Source: Actinomycetota bacterium (GTDB lineage: Bacteria > Actinomycetota > Acidimicrobiia > Acidimicrobiales > CADCSY01). Taken from it: DNA of 5,127 bases. Below the pieces are notes generated by a model. That model made no database searches. It worked only from the letters and a program-made list of their open reading frames with translations, and had not been told where the DNA came from. The stretch is taken from contig JAHWJR010000147.1 of the NCBI GenBank assembly GCA_019348335.1, positions 1-5,127 of the forward strand. The letters are read 5' to 3'. The translations under genes and the position numbers were made by a program. Shown piece by piece: positions 1 through 4,989 of this stretch (position 1 is the stretch's first letter; every line of letters begins with the position of its first letter).

Positions 1-83
1 GCCACCTCGGTGCGCTCCTGGCGGTCCTCGGTGCGGTCGCGACGTTCCTGCGTAGGGTCCTGCGTCTCCCCGGCGATGGTCAT
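1..83 (-). CDS. N-terminus of an unidentified charged protein, cut by the window edge
   Basis: An ATG on the minus strand at 83-81 opens a frame that stays open to base 1, giving 27 residues that begin MTIAGETQDPTQERRD and continue with alternating Arg, Asp, Thr, Glu and Gln. It lies 47 nt after the stop of the gene at 131-1012, on the same strand, which suits a downstream operon member. The ribosome binding site is weak, with only a GGCGAGA-like stretch before the ATG. The segment is hydrophilic and shows no signal peptide or membrane helix, so it is probably a cytoplasmic or disordered head. A 10-base direct repeat (5-14 and 26-35) gives a 7-residue repeat inside it. The product cannot be named from so little. 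The start is plausible but not certain. Confidence 0.45.
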   Translation of the reverse strand, partial: MTIAGETQDPTQERRDRTEDRQERTEV

Positions 84-130
84 GCCACAGTCTCGCCGTG
101 CCGGGCGGAAAACCGCACAATCGCCGCTTC

Positions 131-1012
131 TCAGTTCTCCGGCGGCCCCTCGGGGAAGCGGGCGGGCATGACCGCGTCGCGGTGGCGGATCCACTCGGCC
201 ACCGCCTGGCGAGCGCCCCGACCGGCCTCGCCCGCCAACCGGGCCGTCACCGCCCGGACGTCGTCCGCCGGCCCCAGGGCGTCGTCAGCGCCGGGGAGCT
301 CCCACAGCCGATCGAACAGGTCCTGCTGGTGGCGCAGGGCCACGGGGGAACCACCGGGAGCCACGACGCCCCACCTCGACTCGTACAGGCGGTAGGTGGC
401 GGGCTGCTCGCCGGTGGCCAGCTGCAGCGGGAAGCGCTCACCGTCCACGTACCGGGGCTCGTAGTTGGGCTCGGTGTCGTCGAGGCACGCCACCTGCCGG
501 CGGTCGAGCAGCGAGACGACGACCGGGGTGGAGACGCCGTCGGCAGGAAAGGGCGCAGCTGCCACGTAGCCGGTCACGCTCACGTGGGCGCTGTGCCCGA
601 TAGCCAGGTTGCCGACCGTCGCCGGCAGGAACGGGACCACGCCGCTGACACCACCGAGGCCGCACTTGCGGTGCAGCACCGCCGGAGCGGCGTTGGAGCC
701 GGTGGCCACCACCACGGTCCGCCCGCCGGTGGTGGCGACGCCTTCCCGCCTCAGCGCCCCGTCCAGGGCGACGACGGTGCCGGCCACCGGGGACCAGCGT
801 GCCTCCACGTCGGCAACCTCGGCCTCGCCGGTCGGACGACCGGGCTGGACCTCCAACGGGAAGAACCGCTCGCCCACCAGCAGGCCGGCGCTGGGGGCCC
901 GCACACCGGGGTACTCCCACGGCCGGTGCGCCAGGTCACACGCCAGGCCGGCGGCGTCGAGCGTGCACGACGGGGGCCCAGCCCCGTCGTCCGGCCTGCC
1001 GGAATCGTTCAC
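131..1012 (-). CDS. Hypothetical protein with gamma-glutamylcyclotransferase-like motifs
   Basis: This is a 293-residue protein, soluble in appearance, with no signal peptide or membrane helix. Residues 1-95 form an N-terminal part with YPGVRAPSAGLLVG (34-47). A beta-strand followed by GSN (VVVATGSNAAP, 100-110) comes next, then an AIGHSAHVSVTGYV segment (137-150) and LDDTEPNY (177-184). A strand-GSN followed later by LDxxE..Y resembles the glycine-rich loop and catalytic-Glu segment of gamma-glutamylcyclotransferase-like folds. That link is my inference, and the function is unknown. The frame stays open up to a TTG at 1063, which would overlap the preceding small gene. I prefer the GTG at 1012-1010, which begins 22 nt after that gene's stop, although no good ribosome binding site is visible and coupled translation is possible. 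The real start could even lie at a later codon, since clear family-like sequence begins near residue 30. The stop is TGA at 133-131. Confidence 0.8.
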   Translation of the reverse strand: MNDSGRPDDGAGPPSCTLDAAGLACDLAHRPWEYPGVRAPSAGLLVGERFFPLEVQPGRPTGEAEVADVEARWSPVAGTVVALDGALRREGVATTGGRTVVVATGSNAAPAVLHRKCGLGGVSGVVPFLPATVGNLAIGHSAHVSVTGYVAAAPFPADGVSTPVVVSLLDRRQVACLDDTEPNYEPRYVDGERFPLQLATGEQPATYRLYESRWGVVAPGGSPVALRHQQDLFDRLWELPGADDALGPADDVRAVTARLAGEAGRGARQAVAEWIRHRDAVMPARFPEGPPEN

Positions 1013-1034
1013 GACCGTGGCGCCGGCAGGGGCC

Positions 1035-1184
1035 TCAGCGCTTCCGGGTCGAGCTGGCCACAACGGCGGCCACCACGGCGAGCACGAGGGCGACGATGAG
1101 CAGCCACCGCACCGCCCGGAGGACCAGTCCGGCGACGCTCAGGGCGACGATGATGGCGAGCAGGACTCCGACGACGCGCCACAT
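1035..1184 (-). CDS. Small two-helix hydrophobic membrane protein
   Basis: This is a 49-residue protein starting MWRVVGVLLAIIVALS and ending STRKR. It has two hydrophobic stretches, residues about 4-21 and 27-43, joined by a short basic turn (LRAVRW), and a basic C-terminal tail. It should sit in the cytoplasmic membrane as a hairpin. The start is well supported: ATG at 1184-1182 is preceded by AAAGGAG at 5 nt. A longer reading from 1253 would add 23 residues without hydrophobic or conserved character and ignores that site. It lies 81 nt after the pirin gene and 22 nt before the gene at 1012-131, so it may be co-transcribed with the latter. Small hydrophobic proteins of this design are common in actinobacteria, usually without a known role. 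I cannot assign a function. Confidence 0.75.
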   Translation of the reverse strand: MWRVVGVLLAIIVALSVAGLVLRAVRWLLIVALVLAVVAAVVASSTRKR

Positions 1185-1227
1185 GGGGGCTCCTTTCCCG
1201 TGGGTGCATACTGCCTGCTCGAGCTGC

Positions 1228-1249
1228 CCCCGCCGACGCACCGGCGGGG
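1228..1249 (-). terminator. GC hairpin after the pirin gene, possible terminator
   Basis: CCCCGCCG (1228-1235) and CGGCGGGG (1242-1249) form a perfect 8-bp stem around a 6-nt loop. The hairpin lies 17-38 nt beyond the pirin stop codon and before the small membrane-protein gene on the same strand. There is no U-tract on the minus-strand transcript, since GCAGCTC follows the stem, so it is not a classical intrinsic terminator. It could be a U-tract-less terminator or an RNA 3'-end stabiliser that sets pirin expression apart from the genes downstream. Confidence 0.4.
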
Positions 1250-1265
1250 CCACCGTCGCCGGCTC

Positions 1266-2234
1266 CTAGCCGCGGTACGGCATGAGGGCGCCGGGGGGCA
1301 CGGTGCCCAGCCGGCCGGCCTGGAAGTCCTCCACCGCCTGGGCCAGCTCCGAGCGGGTGTTCATCACGAAGGGCCCGTAGGTGGCCACGGGCTCGCGCAG
1401 GGGCTGCCCGCCGAGCACCAGGACCTCGAGGTCGGGGTGACGGCTGTCCTGGCGGGCGTCGGCGTCGACCGTGATGTGGTCGCCACGACCGAACACGGTG
1501 AGTTGCCCCGAGCTCACCGGCCGGCCCTCCGCCCCCACCCGGCCGGAGCCACGCAGGACGTAGACCAGCGCGTTGAAGTCGCGCCGCCACGGCAGGACGA
1601 GACGACCGCCCGGGGACACGGTTGCGTGCACGAGGGCGATCGGGGTGTGGGTGGAGCCCGGCCCGGCGTGGCCGCCGACGTCGCCGGCGATGACCCGGAC
1701 CAGGGCGCCACCGTCGTCCGAGGCCAGCAGCGTGACCTGGTCGCCCTCGAGGTTCTGGTAGCGGGGCGGGACCATCTTGTCCTTGGCCGGAAGGTTGACC
1801 CACAGCTGGATGCCGTGGAACTTGCCGCCACTGACCACCAGCGCCTCGGGCGGCGTCTCGATGTGGAGGATGCCCCGCCCCGCCGTCATCCACTGCGTGG
1901 CGCCGTCGGTGATGATCCCGCCGCCACCGTGGGAGTCCTGGTGCTGGAAGGTCCCGTCGATCATGTAGGTCACCGTCTCGAAGCCGCGGTGCGGGTGCCA
2001 CGAGGTTCCCCGGGGCTCGTGGGGCCCGTAGTCGACCTCGCCCATCTGGTCCATGTGGACGAACGGGTCGAGATCGGCCCGGTCGACACCGGCGAACGCC
2101 CGGCGCACCGGGAAGCCCTCGCCCTCGTAGCCGCGCGGCGCCGTGGTCACCGAGCGGACGGGCCGGTCGACGTGGTCCGCACCGGGCCGGGCCAGGCGCG
2201 GCAACTGCAGCGTGTCAGCGGTCACAGCGGGCAT
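1266..2234 (-). CDS. Pirin family protein (bicupin, metal-binding)
   Basis: This is a 322-residue protein with the full pirin layout. The N-terminal cupin (about residues 25-150) has the metal ligands His80 and His82 in WHPHRGFETVTY and His124 and Glu126 in GILHIETP. These match in spacing the iron ligands of human pirin and E. coli YhhW (two His, then His and Glu some 42-44 residues later). The C-terminal cupin (about 165-290) includes SPGGRLVLPW and ALVYVLRGSG. Pirins are cytoplasmic or nuclear-like proteins; some bacterial members act as quercetin dioxygenases, others as redox-linked regulators, so the substrate here is open. The ATG at 2234-2232 has GGAGGT four nucleotides upstream. The longer frame to 2270 would start inside a palindromic operator-like site and is rejected. 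It is divergent from the protease gene. Stop is TAG. Confidence 0.95.
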   Translation of the reverse strand: MPAVTADTLQLPRLARPGADHVDRPVRSVTTAPRGYEGEGFPVRRAFAGVDRADLDPFVHMDQMGEVDYGPHEPRGTSWHPHRGFETVTYMIDGTFQHQDSHGGGGIITDGATQWMTAGRGILHIETPPEALVVSGGKFHGIQLWVNLPAKDKMVPPRYQNLEGDQVTLLASDDGGALVRVIAGDVGGHAGPGSTHTPIALVHATVSPGGRLVLPWRRDFNALVYVLRGSGRVGAEGRPVSSGQLTVFGRGDHITVDADARQDSRHPDLEVLVLGGQPLREPVATYGPFVMNTRSELAQAVEDFQAGRLGTVPPGALMPYRG

Positions 2235-2257
2235 GGGTACCTCCGTCAAGACAAATC

Positions 2258-2271
2258 GTTGCATGTGCAAC
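2258..2271. promoter_or_regulatory. Palindromic operator-like site upstream of pirin
   Basis: GTTGCA-TG-TGCAAC is a perfect inverted repeat with 6-bp arms, in an AT-richer patch, 24-37 nt upstream of the pirin ATG. On the minus strand a possible -35 (TTGGAC, 2284-2279) precedes it, with only a poor -10 (AACGAT) 18 nt on, so the palindrome would lie in the core promoter and a bound dimer would block RNA polymerase. The size and symmetry suit a winged-helix or TetR-type dimer (MarR, for example). No such regulator gene is in the window, so the binding protein is unknown. It could also act on the divergent protease gene, 128 nt away. Confidence 0.45.
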
Positions 2272-2365
2272 TACCCGTGTCCAACGCCTCCCCGCCTCGA
2301 TCTGTTCCCGCGCCGACGGGCCGGCTCCGTCGGAACGGCGTGAAGGGAACAAGAGCCGCGGGTAG
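2271..2365. repeat. Nested inverted repeats in the divergent intergenic region
   Basis: Three perfect 7-bp inverted repeats are nested around a common centre near 2318-2327. They are CTACCCG (2271-2277) with CGGGTAG (2359-2365); TGTTCCC (2303-2309) with GGGAACA (2345-2351); and CCGACGG (2313-2319) with CCGTCGG (2327-2333), the last around a 7-nt loop. The inner pair would make a stable hairpin in RNA or DNA of either strand. The outer pairs are separated by unequal loops and may be chance in GC-rich sequence. The set lies between the pirin palindrome and the protease ribosome binding site. Confidence 0.35.
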
Positions 2366-2371
2366 AGGGTC
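2346..2371 (+). promoter_or_regulatory. Possible ECF-sigma-type promoter for the protease gene
   Basis: GGAAC (2346-2350), an 18-nt spacer and GTC (2369-2371) resemble the GGAAC-N18-GTT pattern of actinobacterial stress (ECF, SigE-like) promoters. The last base of the -10 core does not match. A start near 2380 would leave a leader of about 20 nt carrying the strong ribosome binding site. No good housekeeping -35/-10 pair is visible in this stretch. The call is tentative. Confidence 0.22.
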
Positions 2372-2398
2372 TCCCGTGGCGGCGGAGGGAGGCACGGC

Positions 2399-3544
2399 TT
2401 GAACGAATCCGTACGGCTGGGTCGCATCGCCGGCGTCGACGTCGGCGTGAACTGGACCGTGTTCGTGATCTTCCTGCTGATCACCTTCGGCCTCGCCGCC
2501 GGCCGCTTCCCCCAGGAGCACCCGGGCCTCGAGCCCACCGCCTACGTGGTCGCCGGCGTGGTCGCCGGGCTGGTGTTCCTGGCCTCGATCCTGGCCCATG
2601 AGGTCTCCCACGCCGTGGTGGCCCAGCGCAACGGCGTGGACGTCGACGGCATCGTGCTGTGGCTCTTCGGCGGTGTGGCCCGGCTCCGGGGCGAGCCCGG
2701 CGACCCCGGGGCCGAGATCCGGGTGGCGGGCGTGGGCCCGCTGGTCAGCGTGGGTCTCGGCGCCGCCTTCGGCGCCGTCGCCGTGCTGCTCGGAGGACTG
2801 GGTGCCCCCGGCATCACCGTGGGCGTGTTCGCCTGGCTCGCCGTCATCAACGTCGTGCTCGCCGTGTTCAACCTCGTGCCGGCGGCGCCGCTCGACGGGG
2901 GGCGGATCCTGCGAGGAGTCCTGTGGAAGCGCCGCGGTGACCGCCTCGGTGCGTCAGTCACCGCCGCCCGCGCCGGGCGGGCCTTCGGTTGGTTCCTGGT
3001 CGTGCTCGGGCTCATCGACTTCGTGGCTGGCGCCGGCGGGGGCGGCCTGTGGCTGGTGCTCGTCGGCTGGTTCCTCACCAACGCCGCCGGCGCAGAAGAG
3101 CACCACGCCCAGGTGCGCCACGCCCTCGGTGACGTCCGGGTCGACCAGGTCATGACCGCCCAGCCCGTGGTGGTGCCGTCCGACCTCCCCGTCTCCCGGC
3201 TCATCGACGACCACGTCTTCTCCAGCCGCTACTCGAGCTTCCCGCTGGTCGACCGCACGGGCAGGCCTGCCGGGTTGGTCACCCTCAACCGGGTGAAGCA
3301 GGTGCCGGCCGACCGGCGGGGCACCACCACCGTGGCCGACATCGCCTGCCCGCTCGACGCCGTCGCCGTGGCCCGACCCGACGAGTCGCTGGCCGACCTC
3401 CTCCCCCGCCTGGCCGGCTGCTCCGACGGGCGGGCGCTGGTGCTCGACGGCGAGCGCCTGGTCGGGATCGTCTCGCCCACCGACGTGGCCCACCAGCTCG
3501 AGGTGGCCGACCTCCGGGACGCTCGCCGGCCCCAGCACGTCTGA
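2399..3544 (+). CDS. Site-2 protease family zinc metalloprotease with CBS domains (Rip3-like)
   Basis: This is a 381-residue intramembrane protease. The N-terminus NESVRLGRIAGVDVGVNW is typical of the family. Membrane segments lie at about 17-35, 46-72, 105-132, 139-161, 194-210 and 215-230. The zinc site is complete: HEVSH (67-71) inside the second helix and NLVPAAPLDGG (158-168), with Asp166 as third ligand. Two CBS motifs follow (about 247-303 and 311-370), with VDQVMTAQPVVV opening the first and LVGIVSPTDVA closing the second. In the family these sense adenine nucleotides or modulate the protease. Such proteins cut transmembrane substrates, often anti-sigma factors or other membrane-bound regulators. 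No substrate gene is visible here. The start is TTG, backed by GGAGGGAGG six nucleotides upstream. Domain architecture is like mycobacterial Rip3. The gene is probably monocistronic, with no clear terminator after the TGA. Confidence 0.95.
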   Translation: MNESVRLGRIAGVDVGVNWTVFVIFLLITFGLAAGRFPQEHPGLEPTAYVVAGVVAGLVFLASILAHEVSHAVVAQRNGVDVDGIVLWLFGGVARLRGEPGDPGAEIRVAGVGPLVSVGLGAAFGAVAVLLGGLGAPGITVGVFAWLAVINVVLAVFNLVPAAPLDGGRILRGVLWKRRGDRLGASVTAARAGRAFGWFLVVLGLIDFVAGAGGGGLWLVLVGWFLTNAAGAEEHHAQVRHALGDVRVDQVMTAQPVVVPSDLPVSRLIDDHVFSSRYSSFPLVDRTGRPAGLVTLNRVKQVPADRRGTTTVADIACPLDAVAVARPDESLADLLPRLAGCSDGRALVLDGERLVGIVSPTDVAHQLEVADLRDARRPQHV

Positions 3545-3570
3545 GCGGAGCCGGCGCTCTCGTTCCGGTC

Positions 3571-3600
3571 TTGCGTATGGCCTGTTTGTAGCAGTACAGT
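3571..3600 (+). promoter_or_regulatory. Likely promoter of the membrane protein-GntR operon
   Basis: TTGCGT (3571-3576) and TACAGT (3595-3600), 18 nt apart, fit a housekeeping -35/-10 pair moderately well; TACAGT matches four of six -10 bases and the TANNNT core. Transcription would start near 3607, about 33 nt before the GTG of the first gene. The -10 lies inside the inverted repeat at 3583-3611, so a bound repressor would exclude polymerase. Confidence 0.4.
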
Positions 3601-3611
3601 CAGTACAAACA
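3583..3611. promoter_or_regulatory. Inverted-repeat operator, probably for the YtrA-type GntR regulator
   Basis: TGTTTGTA (3583-3590) and TACAAACA (3604-3611) are perfect 8-bp inverted arms separated by 13 nt, with arm centres 21 bp apart, which is two helical turns. Nested inside is a second palindrome, TGTA-GCAG-TACA (3587-3598). CAGTACA also occurs twice as a direct repeat (3592-3598 and 3601-3607). The patch is AT-rich against its surroundings. GT...AC symmetry is characteristic of GntR operators, and the operon behind it encodes a GntR repressor of the autoregulating YtrA type. The assignment to that protein is inference from position and symmetry. Confidence 0.6.
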
Positions 3612-3639
3612 ACGGCCGTGGGAGTCACGGGAGGCGCTC

Positions 3640-4512
3640 GTGGAAACTGATGTCACTGCCATCGTGGTGTTCTCTCTGGTGTACCTGGTCGTGCCCGGTG
3701 CGGTGGTGGTCCTCCGGGCCTTCCGCTTTCCTCGTGAAGCCCAGTTCGCCCAGTGGGCTCGCACCTACGGACTGGAGCTGACCGACGACAACCGCCCCGT
3801 CGTCATCGCCTACCTGCGCACGACGCGCCGCTTCCGCGCCCTCGGCGGTGCAGCCGGCTGGTCCATCGGCGGGCTCCTGCCGCTGCTCATCAGCCCGCCG
3901 CTGCCCCTGGGCATCGACAACCTGTCCCTGGCGCTGGCCGGTTACTTCGGAGGCGCGGCCCTGGCCGAGCTGCGCTTCAGCCACCGGGTCGCCGGGCCGA
4001 CTCCCCGGCGGGCGAGCCTGGTCCCCCGAGAGATGGACGACTACGTGGCGCCCTGGGTGCGACGAGTGTCGTGGGCGGCGGTGGCACTCGCCCTCACTCT
4101 CCTCGGCGTCTACGCCGCCCTCGACCGGGTCGGCGACGGCGGGCGACCGGCCATCGAAGTACTGCCGGGCGTCCTCGGTGCCGCCACGGTGGTGGCGGTG
4201 GCCACGTGGGCCCAACGACGGTTGGTGCACCGGCCCCAGCCGCTGTCGGCACCCGACCTGGTGGCTGCCGACGACGCCCTGCGGGCCTCCTCCGCCTCCA
4301 CGGCGGCCGGCGCCGGCATCATCAGCGCTCTCCTGGCGCTGTCCACCGTGCTGTCGAGCATCTTGCTGGCGACACGCGCCTGGCCCGTGCGCTGGCTCAT
4401 CATCGTGGCCGGGATGGGGATCCTGGCGCTGATCGTGGCCAGTTTGGTCTCGGTGTTCCACCCCGAACCCTGGTGGTTCGGGCGGCGGCACTCCGAGCGG
4501 GCGACGGCATGA
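3640..4512 (+). CDS. Polytopic membrane protein of unknown function, partner of the GntR regulator
   Basis: This is a 290-residue integral membrane protein. Hydrophobic segments are at about 6-26, 72-90, 94-112, 143-161, 173-190, 222-244 and 250-272, so six or seven helices. Between the first two is a hydrophilic region (28-66) rich in Arg. Other hydrophilic parts are SLVPREMDDYVAPWV (126-140) before the fourth helix and APDLVAADDALRASSAST (204-221) before the sixth, both more structured than a simple loop. There is no ATP-binding motif, no transporter signature I recognise and no obvious catalytic motif. The start is GTG at 3640, with GGGAGG five nucleotides upstream. Its end overlaps the next gene by ATGA, so the two are translationally coupled. 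It is probably repressed by that gene's product through the operator at 3583-3611. It may be a permease-like or envelope-stress protein, but no function can be assigned. Confidence 0.88.
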   Translation: METDVTAIVVFSLVYLVVPGAVVVLRAFRFPREAQFAQWARTYGLELTDDNRPVVIAYLRTTRRFRALGGAAGWSIGGLLPLLISPPLPLGIDNLSLALAGYFGGAALAELRFSHRVAGPTPRRASLVPREMDDYVAPWVRRVSWAAVALALTLLGVYAALDRVGDGGRPAIEVLPGVLGAATVVAVATWAQRRLVHRPQPLSAPDLVAADDALRASSASTAAGAGIISALLALSTVLSSILLATRAWPVRWLIIVAGMGILALIVASLVSVFHPEPWWFGRRHSERATA

Positions 4513-4898
4513 TCGTCGAGATCGACCTCGACTCCCAGGTGCCCCCTTACCGCCAGGTTCGCGACCGGGTGGTCGCCCTGGTGGCTGACGGCGAGCTCGC
4601 AGAGGGCTTCCGCCTCCCACCGGTGCGCCAGCTGGCCGCCGACCTCGGGCTGGCGGCCAACACCGTCGCCCGGGCCTACCGTGAGCTCGAGCAGGAAGGC
4701 GTCATCGCCACCCGGGGGCGCAGGGGCACGTTCGTACGGGCGTCGCCCACCGAGGTGCGCCCCGACCCGGGACCCCGGCTCGATGCCGCCGCGGCCGTCT
4801 TCGCCGACCAGGTGCGCACCCTGGGGGTGGACACCCCCACCGCCCTCCAGGCGGTGAGCCGCGCCCTGGCAGGACGCCGCCGAGGCGTGGCCAGCTGA
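4509..4898 (+). CDS. GntR family transcriptional regulator, YtrA subfamily
   Basis: This is a 129-residue DNA-binding protein. Residues 1-77 form the GntR winged helix: IDLDSQVPPYRQVRDRV (5-21), then RLPPVRQLAADLGLAANTVARAY (35-57) with the helix-turn-helix, and EQEGVIATRGRRGTFV (61-76) as the wing. The remaining 50 or so residues (about 90-122) are a short helical tail, too small for the FadR or HutC effector domains and typical of the YtrA subfamily, whose members are about 120-130 residues long. These usually repress their own operon and respond to cell-wall-active compounds or other stresses. The ligand here is unknown. The ATG overlaps the stop of the membrane-protein gene (ATGA), and no independent ribosome binding site is convincing, so coupling is likely. 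The usual ABC ATPase partner is absent from the window. Confidence 0.93.
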   Translation: MIVEIDLDSQVPPYRQVRDRVVALVADGELAEGFRLPPVRQLAADLGLAANTVARAYRELEQEGVIATRGRRGTFVRASPTEVRPDPGPRLDAAAAVFADQVRTLGVDTPTALQAVSRALAGRRRGVAS

Positions 4899-4911
4899 CA
4901 TCGGGGGCTCA

Positions 4912-4925
4912 GGCGGCCAGCCGCC
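4912..4925 (+). terminator. Weak hairpin after the GntR gene
   Basis: GGCGG (4912-4916) and CCGCC (4921-4925) form a 5-bp stem with a CCAG loop, 13 nt past the regulator stop. GGCT (4906-4909) and AGCC (4933-4936) could extend it across internal loops. There is no T-tract. It may help end the operon transcript, but could be chance in GC-rich DNA. Confidence 0.25.
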
Positions 4926-4941
4926 GCCGTGCCAGCCGCTC

Positions 4942-4989
4942 ACTTCTCGAACTTCGGCGACGGGGAATATTCCTCGGCGCAGAGAAGTT
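4942..4989. repeat. Inverted-repeat cluster around GGAATATTCC
   Basis: A perfect 10-bp palindrome, GGAATATTCC (4964-4973), is flanked by ACTTCTC (4942-4948) with GAGAAGT (4982-4988), and by AACTTC (4950-4955) with GAAGTT (4984-4989). All pairs share nearly the same centre (4965-4970). The stretch is AT-richer than its surroundings and lies in a region with no confident gene. It could be an operator or the core of a structured or recombining site, but nothing nearby identifies it. Confidence 0.35.

Noticed and set aside
105..116. GCGG-AAAA-CCGC hairpin between the hypothetical gene and the left-edge gene
   Set aside because: Only a 4-bp stem with no T-tract. Too weak to call a terminator.
98..1099. 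Plus-strand open frame of 333 codons
   Set aside because: It is antisense to the gene at 131-1012, whose product has coherent motifs. The composition is His/Gly/Arg-rich, without domains or a supporting ribosome binding site.
609..2402. Plus-strand open frame of 597 codons
   Set aside because: It lies antisense to the pirin gene, the small membrane protein and the hypothetical gene. Its product is low-complexity (Arg, Gly, His, Pro, Asp) with no family motif, as expected from an open shadow frame in GC-rich DNA.
3549..3560. GAGC-CGGC-GCTC hairpin after the protease stop
   Set aside because: A 4-bp stem without a T-tract in GC-rich sequence. Not enough for a terminator call.
2954..3628. Minus-strand open frame of 224 codons
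   Set aside because: It is antisense to the CBS part of the protease gene, with Val/Gly/Asp/His-rich composition and no motif.
3625..4620. Minus-strand open frame of 331 codons across the membrane-protein gene
   Set aside because: It is antisense to a protein with clear membrane helices and good start signals. The product is a Gly/Arg/Gln/His-rich low-complexity shadow.
4942..4960. CGAAC-containing stretch considered as an SOS (LexA) box
   Set aside because: The actinobacterial SOS box needs CGAAC-N4-GTTCG. The right half is absent here.
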